In this document: piece by piece, positions 1 through 8,547 of the stretch
Numbering within the stretch: the first letter of the stretch is position 1
How the letters are laid out: every line of letters begins with the position of its first letter
Source of the DNA: Massilia sp. Bi118
GTDB lineage: Bacteria > Pseudomonadota > Gammaproteobacteria > Burkholderiales > Burkholderiaceae_D
Assembly: GCF_918697865.1 (NCBI RefSeq)
Contig: NZ_CAKKMV010000006.1
Span: 124,001-188,000 of the forward strand
Direction of reading: 5' to 3'
DNA length: 64,000 nt
The notes under the pieces: model-generated
What the model was told of the DNA's origin: nothing
Databases searched by the model: none
What the model saw: the letters and a program-made list of their open reading frames with translations, nothing else
Made by a program: the position numbers and the translations under genes

Positions 1-153
1 CTGCCGGTGCTCGGTTCGATCGGCATGAACTGGACCGCGGAACAGACCGTGCGCCGTAAGCGCCGCCTGGCCGCCCTCGGGGTATCGGTGCTGGTGTTGT
101 TCGGCATCTATGGGGCCGGCATGGCGGCCATCCTGTCCCACCCGACGCTTTAA
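1..153 (+). CDS. Polysaccharide chain-length determinant protein, C-terminal end (partial)
   Basis: Only the last 50 residues are present; the gene starts before the window. The fragment has a basic stretch (RRKRR) followed by a hydrophobic segment of about 20 residues and a short tail ending SHPTL. This is the layout of the C-terminal cytoplasm-to-membrane helix of Wzz/EpsC-type chain-length proteins. The next gene is the cognate tyrosine autokinase, 36 bp downstream, which is the usual order in XrtA-associated EPS operons. The family call is therefore inferred from the terminal helix and the neighbour. A different membrane protein cannot be excluded from so short a fragment. Confidence 0.6.
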   Translation: MPVLGSIGMNWTAEQTVRRKRRLAALGVSVLVLFGIYGAGMAAILSHPTL

Positions 154-189
154 TCGCGGCGCCCCCGCAAAGATTGCAAGGAGTACCAC

Positions 190-1164
190 GTGAGCATTAT
201 TGAAAAAGCAGCCAGCCGCATCGACCGGCAGCGCAGCGCCGCCACGGCCGTCCCTGCCGGCCCCGCCGAGGCGGGCGTGGCCCACGCCGTGCTGGCGGAC
301 AGCCCGGCCGTGGCCGAGGCCGTCATCCACGAGGCCGTCGTTCAGGACAAGGTCATCCACGAACCCGCGCACGCGATCCCGGCCGCGCCGGCCGCCCTGG
401 CCATCGGCAACGAACAGCCGGCAACGCCAAAATTCACGACCCGCCGCGTCGAGCTGGACCTGGCGCGCATGCGCGAACTGGGCATGGTCACCGCGGCCGG
501 CGGCCGTACGCCGCTGCTGGAAGACTTCCGCATCATCAAGCGTCCGCTGCTGCAGCGCGCCTTCGGCGAGCGTTCGCCGACCGGCAAGCCGGGCAACCTG
601 ATCATGGTGACCAGCTCGCTGCCAGGCGAAGGCAAGACCTATACCGCGATCAACCTGGCGATGAGCATCGCCATGGAACTCGACCACACCGTGCTGCTGG
701 TCGACGCCGACGTGGCCCGTCCCTCGGTTCTGCGCACGCTCGGCCTGCCGAACCAGCGCGGCCTGATGGACATCCTGGTCGACGACAAGCTCGACATGGC
801 GGACGTCATGCTGCGCACCAACGTCGATACCCTGTCGATCCTGCCGGCCGGCACCAGTACCGCGCGCGCGACCGAACTGCTGGCCAGCTCGACCATGACC
901 AACCTGGTCAACGAAATCGCCAACCGCTACCCGGACCGCGTCGTCATCTTCGATTCGCCGCCGCTACTGCTGACCAGCGAATCGCGGGAGCTGGCTTCGC
1001 ACATGGGCCAGATCGTGATGGTGGTCGAAGCCCAGACCACGACCCAGCACGCGGTCAAGGAAGCACTGAGCCAGATCGAAGGCTTCAACAACGTCAATCT
1101 CATTTATAACAAGACCAGGGATCTCCCCGGCATCGAAGAGACGTATGACTATCACTACGGCTAA
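190..1164 (+). CDS. XrtA-associated tyrosine autokinase (BY-kinase, CpsD/CapB family)
   Basis: This 324-residue cytoplasmic kinase is expected to autophosphorylate on tyrosine and control polymer length together with the upstream chain-length protein. Visible motifs are Walker A (GEGKT, residues 146-150), Walker A' (VDAD around D172 and D174) and Walker B (VIFDSPP, D255). The last residues carry a short tyrosine cluster (YDYHYG, 319-324), the usual autophosphorylation tail. The first 80 residues are Ala/Pro/Val-rich and look disordered. The GTG start at 190 is chosen because AAGGAG lies at 178-183, six bases upstream. Its 3' end overlaps the next gene by 20 bp, so the two are probably translationally coupled. 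Confidence 0.9.
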   Translation: MSIIEKAASRIDRQRSAATAVPAGPAEAGVAHAVLADSPAVAEAVIHEAVVQDKVIHEPAHAIPAAPAALAIGNEQPATPKFTTRRVELDLARMRELGMVTAAGGRTPLLEDFRIIKRPLLQRAFGERSPTGKPGNLIMVTSSLPGEGKTYTAINLAMSIAMELDHTVLLVDADVARPSVLRTLGLPNQRGLMDILVDDKLDMADVMLRTNVDTLSILPAGTSTARATELLASSTMTNLVNEIANRYPDRVVIFDSPPLLLTSESRELASHMGQIVMVVEAQTTTQHAVKEALSQIEGFNNVNLIYNKTRDLPGIEETYDYHYG

Positions 1165-2728
1165 ACTGCCGCTCAAGGCGCTGCGGCTGACGCCGTTCGC
1201 CCTCGCGGCATTGATGCTGTCGGCCGAGTGCCGTGCGGACTGGAAGTTCACGCCGACCATCGGCGTCTCCGAAACCTATAGCGACAACCCGGGCTTGCAG
1301 CGCGACCAGGAAGCCCATGGCCAGTGGATCGCCGAATCGACCCCCGGCTTCACGCTGCTCAGCCGTTCGCGCCGCCTGCGCCTGGCGGCCTCCGGCGAAT
1401 GGCATTTCTATGCCTACGACGACAAGAACCTGCCGAACACGCACTCGCGCGAGCGCCGCTATTCGGCGAATGCGCAGGCCATGCTGATCGAGAATCTGCT
1501 GACCCTGGAAACCCGCGCGAGCGGCGCCAGGCAGGCGATTTCGGCCTTCGGGCCGCGCTTCACGACGCCCTACTCGACTTTCAACAGCACCGACGTCCAG
1601 TCCTGGAGCATCAGCCCGATCCTGCAGCACCGCTTCGGCAGCGTGGCCGACCTGCGGGCCCAGCTGACGCGCGACGGCGTCAAGACCGATGGCCGGAACC
1701 AGACCTCCGCGTTCGGCAACAGCTTCTCGACCGCGGGGTCCTTCACCCTGAACAGCAGGCAGAGCACGAATCCGCTCGGCTGGACGCTGCAGTACTCGCG
1801 CCAGGACATGGAAACCGAGCGCTTCGGCGCGTCGCGCTCGACGAATGCGTCGGCAACGCTGCACTACCGCCTCAGCCGCACCTGGACCGTGCTTGGCACG
1901 GGCGGCTACGACAGCTACGAATACTCGTCCTCGCACGACCGCAATGCCGGCCGCAGCCTCACCGCCGGGTTCACCTGGACGCCGACCGCCCGCACCAGCG
2001 TCGACGCCCGGTTCGGGCACAGCTATCTCGGCAAGACCGGTTCGCTGCAGGCGGTGCAGCGCAACCGCCACCTGGTCTCGCGCGTCAGCTACACCGACCA
2101 GGTGACGACCAGCCGCTCGCAATTCCTGCTGCCCGCGGCGATCGACACCGCGGCCCTGCTCGACCAGCTGTTCAGCGCCACGATTACCGACCCGGTCCTG
2201 CGCGCCCAGGCAGTCCAGAACTACCTTGCCGCCAGCGGCCTGCCGCCGACCCTGGCCGACTCCGTGAACTACCTGAGCAACCGTTTCATGCGCGAGAAGC
2301 GCCTGCAGGCGGGCTACATCTACACCATGCCGCACAGCAGCGTGAGCCTGTCGGTGTACAAGTCGGAACGCGTCGGCCTGACGACGCAGCAGAGCGACAG
2401 CGAACTGCTGGGAACCCAGCTGGGTTCACTGAACGACAATGTGCGCCAGAAGGGCATCCAGGCCGGCTTCGACTACCGCCTGTCGCCGCGGACCAGCGCC
2501 AATCTGCTGGTGACGGGCAGCCGCGCCCTGTCGCTCACGACCGGCATCGAATCGCCAAATCACCAGATCAGCCTGGGGCTGACGCGCCAGTTCGACCGCA
2601 AGACCCGCGGCAGCCTCGAGCTGCGCCATGTCCATGGCCCGAGCGGCGCCCTGATCAACAGCGCGGGTGCAGCCCCTGCCGGCTACAACGAGAACGCCCT
2701 GGCGGCGACGCTAGCCGTTCAGCTTTAA
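1145..2728 (+). CDS. XrtA/PEP-CTERM-associated outer-membrane beta-barrel protein (TIGR03016-like)
   Basis: The 527-residue product has an N-terminal signal peptide (basic start, hydrophobic stretch about residues 10-28, then CRADW). The rest is rich in alternating polar and aromatic residues typical of a transmembrane beta-barrel. Motifs such as FTPTIGVSETYSDNP just after the signal peptide match what I know of the TIGR03016 family, found only in exosortase A loci. The probable role is an outer-membrane export pore or accessory for the EPS, but this is inferred from fold and context. It sits between the tyrosine kinase, which it overlaps, and the secretion-type ATPase. Confidence 0.8.
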   Translation: MTITTAKLPLKALRLTPFALAALMLSAECRADWKFTPTIGVSETYSDNPGLQRDQEAHGQWIAESTPGFTLLSRSRRLRLAASGEWHFYAYDDKNLPNTHSRERRYSANAQAMLIENLLTLETRASGARQAISAFGPRFTTPYSTFNSTDVQSWSISPILQHRFGSVADLRAQLTRDGVKTDGRNQTSAFGNSFSTAGSFTLNSRQSTNPLGWTLQYSRQDMETERFGASRSTNASATLHYRLSRTWTVLGTGGYDSYEYSSSHDRNAGRSLTAGFTWTPTARTSVDARFGHSYLGKTGSLQAVQRNRHLVSRVSYTDQVTTSRSQFLLPAAIDTAALLDQLFSATITDPVLRAQAVQNYLAASGLPPTLADSVNYLSNRFMREKRLQAGYIYTMPHSSVSLSVYKSERVGLTTQQSDSELLGTQLGSLNDNVRQKGIQAGFDYRLSPRTSANLLVTGSRALSLTTGIESPNHQISLGLTRQFDRKTRGSLELRHVHGPSGALINSAGAAPAGYNENALAATLAVQL

Positions 2729-2740
2729 TTCGGAGCAGCG

Positions 2741-3796
2741 ATGTACGAGACCTTTTACGGATTTTCCGCCAAACCCTTCCAGCTGCGCCCGGACCCGCAC
2801 TTCTTCTTCGGCAGCAAGGGTCACAAGCGCGCCATGGCCTACCTCGAGTACGGCCTGTCGCAGGGCGAGGGCTTCATCATCGTGACCGGCGAAGTCGGCG
2901 CCGGCAAGACCACGCTGGTGCGCAACCTGTTCAACCGCCTGCCTTCGGACCAGATCGTGGCGGCGCATATCGTCAACACCCACCTGGACCCGGAAGACAC
3001 CCTGCGCATGGTGGTGTCGGCGTTCGGCCTGCCGTACGAAGGCGCGAGCAAGACCGACCTGTTGACGCGCCTGGAAAAATTCCTGACCGAAGTCGACCGC
3101 CAGGGCAAGCGCGCCCTGCTGGTCATCGACGAAGCCCAGAACCTGTCGGCGCGCACCGTCGAAGAACTGCGCATGCTGTCGAACTTCCAGACCGACGACA
3201 AATCGCTGCTGCAGACCTTCCTGCTCGGCCAGCCCGAATTCCGCGCCACCCTGCACAGCCCCGGCATGCAGCAGCTGCGCCAGCGCGTGATCGCCAGCTA
3301 CCACCTAGGCCCGATGGATGCGCAGGAGACCCGCGCCTACATCGAGCACCGCCTGGCGACGGTCGGCTGGAGCGGCGACCCGGCCTTCGACGAGGGCGCC
3401 CATGCCGCGATCTACGCCTACAGCGGCGGCATCCCGCGCAAGGTCAACACCCTGCTGGACCGCGTGCTGCTGATGGGCTACCTGGAAGAGATGCACGCTT
3501 TCACGGAAGCCGACATCAGCGCCGTCATCAGCGACATCAGCGAGGAATTCCAGCTGCCCGAGGGTCAAGCCGCACCGGTCCAGGAAACGCTGCCGGGCGC
3601 CGCCCTGGGCAGCCTGCCGCAGGAGCTGCGCACGCTCGACCAGCGCGTCGGCGAGCGCCGCGTCGCCAGCGTCGAGGTGCTGGACGAACGCATGATGCGT
3701 CTTGAAAAATCGATCGTTTCCGTGCTGTCGATCCTGAAGAAGATCGTCGCCACGCCCCAGGGGGCGGTAACCCAGCCGATGGACAACCAAGAATGA
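2741..3796 (+). CDS. XrtA-associated AAA ATPase (ExeA/GspA-like)
   Basis: A 351-residue ATPase of the ExeA type (TIGR03015 in XrtA loci). Walker A is GEVGAGKT at residues 50-57 and Walker B is LLVIDEAQ with D130 and E131. The N-terminal FYGFSAKPFQLRPDP block is characteristic of ExeA-like proteins, which help assemble envelope export machinery. The last 100 residues are charged and probably coiled. It lies 12 bp after the barrel gene, and its stop overlaps the ATG of the deacetylase (ATGA at 3793-3796). The role in EPS export is inferred from context. Confidence 0.87.
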   Translation: MYETFYGFSAKPFQLRPDPHFFFGSKGHKRAMAYLEYGLSQGEGFIIVTGEVGAGKTTLVRNLFNRLPSDQIVAAHIVNTHLDPEDTLRMVVSAFGLPYEGASKTDLLTRLEKFLTEVDRQGKRALLVIDEAQNLSARTVEELRMLSNFQTDDKSLLQTFLLGQPEFRATLHSPGMQQLRQRVIASYHLGPMDAQETRAYIEHRLATVGWSGDPAFDEGAHAAIYAYSGGIPRKVNTLLDRVLLMGYLEEMHAFTEADISAVISDISEEFQLPEGQAAPVQETLPGAALGSLPQELRTLDQRVGERRVASVEVLDERMMRLEKSIVSVLSILKKIVATPQGAVTQPMDNQE

Positions 3797-4677
3797 ACAT
3801 GTTCGAACTCGCACCAAAGCCCCAGGCGGCGCCTGGGGAACGCATCCGCAATGCGATGACCTGCGATGTCGAGGACTACTTCCAGGTCTCGGCCTTCGCG
3901 CCCTACATCGACCGCGCCAGCTGGCCGAGCCGCGAGTGCCGCGTCGAAGCCAACATGGACCGCATCCTGGCCCTGTTCGAGCGCAATGGCGTGCACGCCA
4001 CCTTCTTCACGCTGGGCTGGATCGCCGAGCGCTATCCGCAGGTCGTGCGCCGCATCGTCGCCGGCGGCCACGAGCTGGCCAGCCACGGCTACGGCCACCT
4101 GCGTGCCTCCGACCAGACCCGCGCCGAATTCGCCAACGACATCCGCTCCAGCAAGGCGCTGCTGGAAGACATCGGCGGCCAGGCGGTGCTCGGTTACCGC
4201 GCGCCCAGCTTCTCGATCGGCCGCGCCAACCTGTGGGCGCTGGACGAACTGCTCGAAGCCGGCTACCGCTACAGCTCCAGTATCTACCCGATCGCGCACG
4301 ACCACTACGGCATGCCGGAAGCGCCGCGCTTCGCCTTCTATCCGAACGGCCCGGACGGCCTGCTGGAAGTGCCGATCACCACGGTCCAGATGATGGGTCG
4401 TAACCTGCCGGCCGGCGGCGGCGGCTACTTCCGCCTGCTGCCTTACGCGCTGTCGCGCTGGATGATGGCCAAGGTTAACCGCGACGACCGCCAGCCCTCG
4501 CTGTTCTACTTCCATCCCTGGGAGATCGACAGCCAGCAGCCGCGCCCTGAAGGCCTGGACGCCAAATCGCGCTTTCGCCACTACATCAACATCGACCGGA
4601 TGGAAAGCCGCATCGAAGCCCTGGCGCGCGATTTCGCCTGGGACCGCATGGACCGCATTTTTCTGAATCAAGCATGA
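3793..4677 (+). CDS. XrtA system polysaccharide deacetylase (NodB domain)
   Basis: A 294-residue carbohydrate esterase 4 family protein with no signal peptide. NodB motif 1 is visible as TCDVEDYF (D25 region) and the metal-binding motif as SHGYGH (H98 and H102). The opening MTCDVEDYFQV signature is typical of the exosortase-associated group (TIGR03006). It should remove N-acetyl groups from hexosamines in the repeat unit or a lipid-linked intermediate, on the cytoplasmic face because no export signal is seen. It is translationally coupled on both sides by 4-bp overlaps (3793-3796 and 4674-4677). Confidence 0.9.
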   Translation: MNMFELAPKPQAAPGERIRNAMTCDVEDYFQVSAFAPYIDRASWPSRECRVEANMDRILALFERNGVHATFFTLGWIAERYPQVVRRIVAGGHELASHGYGHLRASDQTRAEFANDIRSSKALLEDIGGQAVLGYRAPSFSIGRANLWALDELLEAGYRYSSSIYPIAHDHYGMPEAPRFAFYPNGPDGLLEVPITTVQMMGRNLPAGGGGYFRLLPYALSRWMMAKVNRDDRQPSLFYFHPWEIDSQQPRPEGLDAKSRFRHYINIDRMESRIEALARDFAWDRMDRIFLNQA

Positions 4678-5783
4678 ACTCGATCATCGAAGCAGCAGTA
4701 GTAAAGCGCGCGGCGCCCGCAGCTGGCCCCACCCCGGCTGCCGGACCGCTGACCCTGCACCTGATGCAGCCGCAGGACCGCAGCCGCTGGGACGCTTTTG
4801 TGCGCGCCTGCCCCGAAGCGACCTTCTTCCACCTGTCCGGCTGGCAGCAGGTGATCGAAGCCTCGTTCGGCATCAAGACCTGGTTCTACTTTGTCGAGCA
4901 GGACGGCCAGATCCAGGGCGTGCTGCCGCTCGCCGAAATCAAGAGCCGCCTGTTCGGCCACTCGCTGGGCGCGATGCCCTTCTGTGTCTACGGCGGCCCG
5001 GTCGCAATCAACGAGGCAGCGCGCTCGCTGCTGGACCAGGCCGCGCACGAACTGGCGCAGAAGCTGGGCGTGGGCCACCTGGAATACCGCGGCATGCGGC
5101 GCTTCCACCCGGAGGACGCGAGCTGGCACACCAAGGAGCTGTACGTCACCTTCCGCAAGGAGATCAGCAGCGATGACGAAGAAAACCTGAACGCGATCCC
5201 GCGCAAGCAGCGCGCGATGGTCCGCAAGGGCATCAAGCTGGGCCTGAAGGACGTGGTCGAGGACAACGTCGACCGCATGTTCGAAGCCTATGCGCACAGC
5301 GTGCACCGGCTCGGCACCCCGGTATTCCCGAAAAAATACTTCGCCCTGCTGCAGAAGACCTTCGGCGACGAGTGCGAAGTGCGCACCATCCTCACCGAAA
5401 AGGACGAACTGGTGGGATCGGTGCTGTCCTTCTACTGGCGCGACGAAGTCGTGCCCTACTACGGCGGCGGCATGGACATCGCGCGCAACGTGGCCGGCAA
5501 CGACTTCATGTACTGGAACCTGATGCAGGCCGCCGCCGCGCGCGGCTGCCGGATCTTCGACTTCGGCCGCAGCAAGCTGGGCACCGGCGCCTACGACTTC
5601 AAGAAGAACTGGGGTTTCACCGCCGAGCACCTGCCCTACGAGTACAAGCTGTACGGCGCCACCGCCCTGCCGGACAACAACCCGCTGAACCCGAAATACC
5701 AGCTGTTCATCAAGATGTGGAAGAAGCTGCCGCTGCCGGTGGCGAACTTCATGGGTCCTTATATCGTCCGCAACCTGGGCTGA
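4674..5783 (+). CDS. FemAB-family XrtA/PEP-CTERM-associated protein
   Basis: A 369-residue protein with the FemAB/GNAT-like acyltransferase fold (TIGR03019 type). The C-terminal half holds the recognisable features: a basic patch around RKQRAMVRKGIKLGL and the FDFGRSK...FKKNWGF block. FemAB enzymes transfer aminoacyl groups to amino groups, so an aminoacyl or acyl decoration of the polysaccharide is plausible but unproven. The N-terminal 25 residues are Ala/Pro-rich. It overlaps the deacetylase by 4 bp; a free amine made by that enzyme would be a logical acceptor. A second, different FemAB-like protein is encoded at 28464-29504. Confidence 0.87.
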   Translation: MNSIIEAAVVKRAAPAAGPTPAAGPLTLHLMQPQDRSRWDAFVRACPEATFFHLSGWQQVIEASFGIKTWFYFVEQDGQIQGVLPLAEIKSRLFGHSLGAMPFCVYGGPVAINEAARSLLDQAAHELAQKLGVGHLEYRGMRRFHPEDASWHTKELYVTFRKEISSDDEENLNAIPRKQRAMVRKGIKLGLKDVVEDNVDRMFEAYAHSVHRLGTPVFPKKYFALLQKTFGDECEVRTILTEKDELVGSVLSFYWRDEVVPYYGGGMDIARNVAGNDFMYWNLMQAAAARGCRIFDFGRSKLGTGAYDFKKNWGFTAEHLPYEYKLYGATALPDNNPLNPKYQLFIKMWKKLPLPVANFMGPYIVRNLG

Positions 5784-5788
5784 AAATC

Positions 5789-6991
5789 GTGGAAGACCTG
5801 CTCCTGCTGATCCACCGGATCCCCTACCCGCCCAACAAGGGCGACAAGATCCGTTCGTACCACCTGCTCAAGCACTTGGCGAAACACTACCGCGTGCACC
5901 TGGCGACCTTCGTGGACGATCCCGACGACTGGCAGTACGTACCGCACGTCGAGGCGCTGTGCGCGAGCAGCCATTTCGCCCGCATGCATCCGCTGGCCGC
6001 GCGTATCAAGAGCCTGAGCGCCCTGCTGAAGAACCGTTCGCTCTCGCTCGAGTACTACCGCGACGCCGGCATGACGCGCTGGGTGCGCGACACCGTCGCC
6101 GCACACGGCATCGAACGCGTGCTGGTGTTCTCGTCGGCGATGGCGCAGTACGCCGACCCGTACCGCCAGGCGCGCCGCGTCGTGGATTTCTGCGACGTCG
6201 ACTCGGATAAATGGCGCCAGTACGCCGACAAGAAATCCGCGCCCGTCAGCTGGCTGTACCGCTACGAAGCGAACCAGCTGCTGCGCTACGAGCGCCAGGT
6301 AGCGCGCGACTACGACGCCTCGCTGTTCGTGTCGGCGCCCGAGGCCGACCTGTTCCGCCAGCTGGCGCCGGAGAGCACCGCCAAGATCGGCCATTTTAAT
6401 AACGGCGTCGACACCGACTACTTCTCGCCCGAGGAGGCCCACGCCAGTCCCTACGCGGCCGGCGAACGCGCGCTGGTGTTCACTGGCGCGATGGATTACT
6501 GGCCGAATGTCGACGCCGTCGAATGGTTTGCGCGGGACGTCTTCCCGCAACTGCGCGAGCGCTTTGCCGACCTGCGCTTCTACATCGTCGGCGCACGCCC
6601 GGCCCCGGCGGTGCAGGCCCTGGCCAGCCAGGCCGGCGTGGTGGTGACCGGTACCGTGCCCGACGTCCGTCCGTATATCGCGCACGCGGCGGTGGCCGTG
6701 GCGCCGCTGCGCATCGCCCGCGGCATCCAGAACAAGGTGCTGGAAGCGATGGCGATGGCGCGCGCGGTGGTGGTCTCGCCGCAGGCCCTGGAAGGCATCG
6801 AGGCCGAACCGGGCAGCGAACTGGTGCTGGCCGAAGACGCCGCCGCCTTCGTCGACGCCGTCGCCACCCTGCTGGCCGGCCAGGCCAGCGCCGCCGACGC
6901 CATCGGCAAGGCCGCACGCGCCAAGGTCCAGCGCCGCTACAGCTGGTCGAGCAACCTCGCATGCATAGGGGAGAACCTGGAATGCTCCTGA
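5789..6991 (+). CDS. TIGR03087-type XrtA-associated glycosyltransferase
   Basis: The product is about 400 residues. The reading frame is open far upstream, but the family-like N-terminus (LLLIHRIPYPPNKGDKIRS) begins at the GTG at 5789, five bases after the previous stop, so that start is used. The GT-B fold glycosyltransferase domain is shown by the FNNGVDTDYF block and the C-terminal QNKVLEAMAMA segment, the position of the usual acidic nucleotide-sugar motif. It probably adds one sugar to the undecaprenyl-linked repeat. It directly precedes exosortase A and overlaps its start by 10 bp. Confidence 0.87.
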   Translation: MEDLLLLIHRIPYPPNKGDKIRSYHLLKHLAKHYRVHLATFVDDPDDWQYVPHVEALCASSHFARMHPLAARIKSLSALLKNRSLSLEYYRDAGMTRWVRDTVAAHGIERVLVFSSAMAQYADPYRQARRVVDFCDVDSDKWRQYADKKSAPVSWLYRYEANQLLRYERQVARDYDASLFVSAPEADLFRQLAPESTAKIGHFNNGVDTDYFSPEEAHASPYAAGERALVFTGAMDYWPNVDAVEWFARDVFPQLRERFADLRFYIVGARPAPAVQALASQAGVVVTGTVPDVRPYIAHAAVAVAPLRIARGIQNKVLEAMAMARAVVVSPQALEGIEAEPGSELVLAEDAAAFVDAVATLLAGQASAADAIGKAARAKVQRRYSWSSNLACIGENLECS

Positions 6992-8547
6992 ATCCGCCGC
7001 CCGGCGTCGCCCACGCCGCCGCCCCGGCCGCGCCCCCGCTGGCGCGTTCGTCCATCGTCCTGATCGCGCTGGCCCTGCTGGCGCCCTTCGCCCTGTATTT
7101 CGGTACCGTGCGCTCGATCGTCTCGATCTGGAACAGCTCCGAGACCTTCGCCCACGGCTACGTGATCCTGCCGATCAGCCTGTGGCTGATCTGGCGCCGC
7201 CGCGCGAACTTCAGCCTCTATCCACCGCAGCCTTACGCGCCGGGGCTGGTACTGCTGGCGCTGCTCGGCGCTGGCTGGCTGGCATCCCAGCTGGGCGAAG
7301 TGCAAGTGGTCTCGCAATACACCTTCGTCGCCATGCTGCCGGTGGCGGCGCTGGCCCTGTTCGGCCCGCGCCTGGCCGGTTCGCTGGCCTTCCCGCTGCT
7401 GTTCCTGCTGTTCGCGGTGCCCTTCGGCGAAATCTTCGTCGAGCCGCTGATCCACTTCACCGCCGACTTCACGGTGGCCGCGGTGCGCGCCACCGGCATT
7501 CCGGTGCTGCGCAGCGGCACCCGCTTCGAACTGCCGACCGGGAACTGGTCGGTGGTCGAGGCCTGCAGCGGCGTGCGCTACCTGATTTCCTCGATCACGC
7601 TGGGCTGCCTGTATGCCTACCTGACTTACCGCTCGATGACGCGGCGCGCGCTGTTCATCGGCCTGTCCATCGTGGTGCCGATCATCGCCAACGGCTTGCG
7701 CGCCTACATGATCGTGATGATCGGCCACTTGTCTGGCATGGAGCTGGCCACCGGCGTCGACCACCTGATCTACGGCTGGCTGTTCTTCGGCCTGGTGATG
7801 TTCATCATGTTCTGGATCGGCAGCTACTGGCGCGAAGACACCGACACGCCGGCGGCGGCACCGGCCGCCGCGGGTACGGCGGATGCGCAGGCCGCAGCTA
7901 GCGCCGGCGCCGGACGCCGCATCCCTGCCATGGCCGGCTATGTCATCCTGGCGGCAGCCTTGTGGCCGGCGCTGGCGCTGGTCGGCGAACGCAGCAACCA
8001 GAATCCGCTGCCGGTCGCCTTCAGGGACGTTCCCGTCAGCTGGCCCGCGGCGCCGGAATTCGCCGACTGGAAGCCGGACTACATGGCGCCCGACGTCACC
8101 CTGCACCGCAGCTACCAGGCCGGCGCCACGCCGGTGGCGCTGACCGTGCTGTACTACCGCAACCAGGACCGCCAGAAGTCCCTGATCAGCTCCATCAACC
8201 GCCTGGCCGGCTACAAGGACAGCTGGCATGCGGTCGAGTCGGCAACCCGTAGCGTGAGCTTCGCCGGCCGCCCGCTGGCGCTGCGCGAAACCATCCTGCG
8301 CCAGCCCGGCGGGAACATCATGGTCTGGTCCTGGATGTGGATCGGCGGGCATTACACCAGCAGCGACATCGCCGGCAAGCTGTACCAGGCCAGCGCGAAG
8401 GCCCTGCTGCGCGGCGACGACGGCGCGGCGATCATGCTGTCGGCCCCGGCCGACGATCCGGCCCAAGCGCGCGCCGCGCTGCAGCGCTTCGTGCAGGAAC
8501 AGGGCCCAACCCTCGACCGCAGCCTCGCGGCGGAACGCGGCCGATGA
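6982..8547 (+). CDS. xrtA: Exosortase A fused to an EpsI domain
   Basis: A 521-residue integral membrane protein. Residues 1-300 form the exosortase: eight or so hydrophobic segments and the catalytic set C195 (in VEACSGVRYL), R240 (in ANGLRAYM) and H261 (in GVDHLIYGW). Exosortases recognise C-terminal PEP-CTERM anchors in the inner membrane. After an Ala-rich linker (about 290-310) a further transmembrane helix leads to a periplasmic EpsI domain (about 340-515) of unknown function; fusion of the two is common in XrtA. The ATG at 6982 has GGGGAG at 6968-6973. The reading frame is open upstream of it, but that stretch overlaps the glycosyltransferase out of frame and is not used. Confidence 0.93.
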   Translation: MLLNPPPGVAHAAAPAAPPLARSSIVLIALALLAPFALYFGTVRSIVSIWNSSETFAHGYVILPISLWLIWRRRANFSLYPPQPYAPGLVLLALLGAGWLASQLGEVQVVSQYTFVAMLPVAALALFGPRLAGSLAFPLLFLLFAVPFGEIFVEPLIHFTADFTVAAVRATGIPVLRSGTRFELPTGNWSVVEACSGVRYLISSITLGCLYAYLTYRSMTRRALFIGLSIVVPIIANGLRAYMIVMIGHLSGMELATGVDHLIYGWLFFGLVMFIMFWIGSYWREDTDTPAAAPAAAGTADAQAAASAGAGRRIPAMAGYVILAAALWPALALVGERSNQNPLPVAFRDVPVSWPAAPEFADWKPDYMAPDVTLHRSYQAGATPVALTVLYYRNQDRQKSLISSINRLAGYKDSWHAVESATRSVSFAGRPLALRETILRQPGGNIMVWSWMWIGGHYTSSDIAGKLYQASAKALLRGDDGAAIMLSAPADDPAQARAALQRFVQEQGPTLDRSLAAERGR

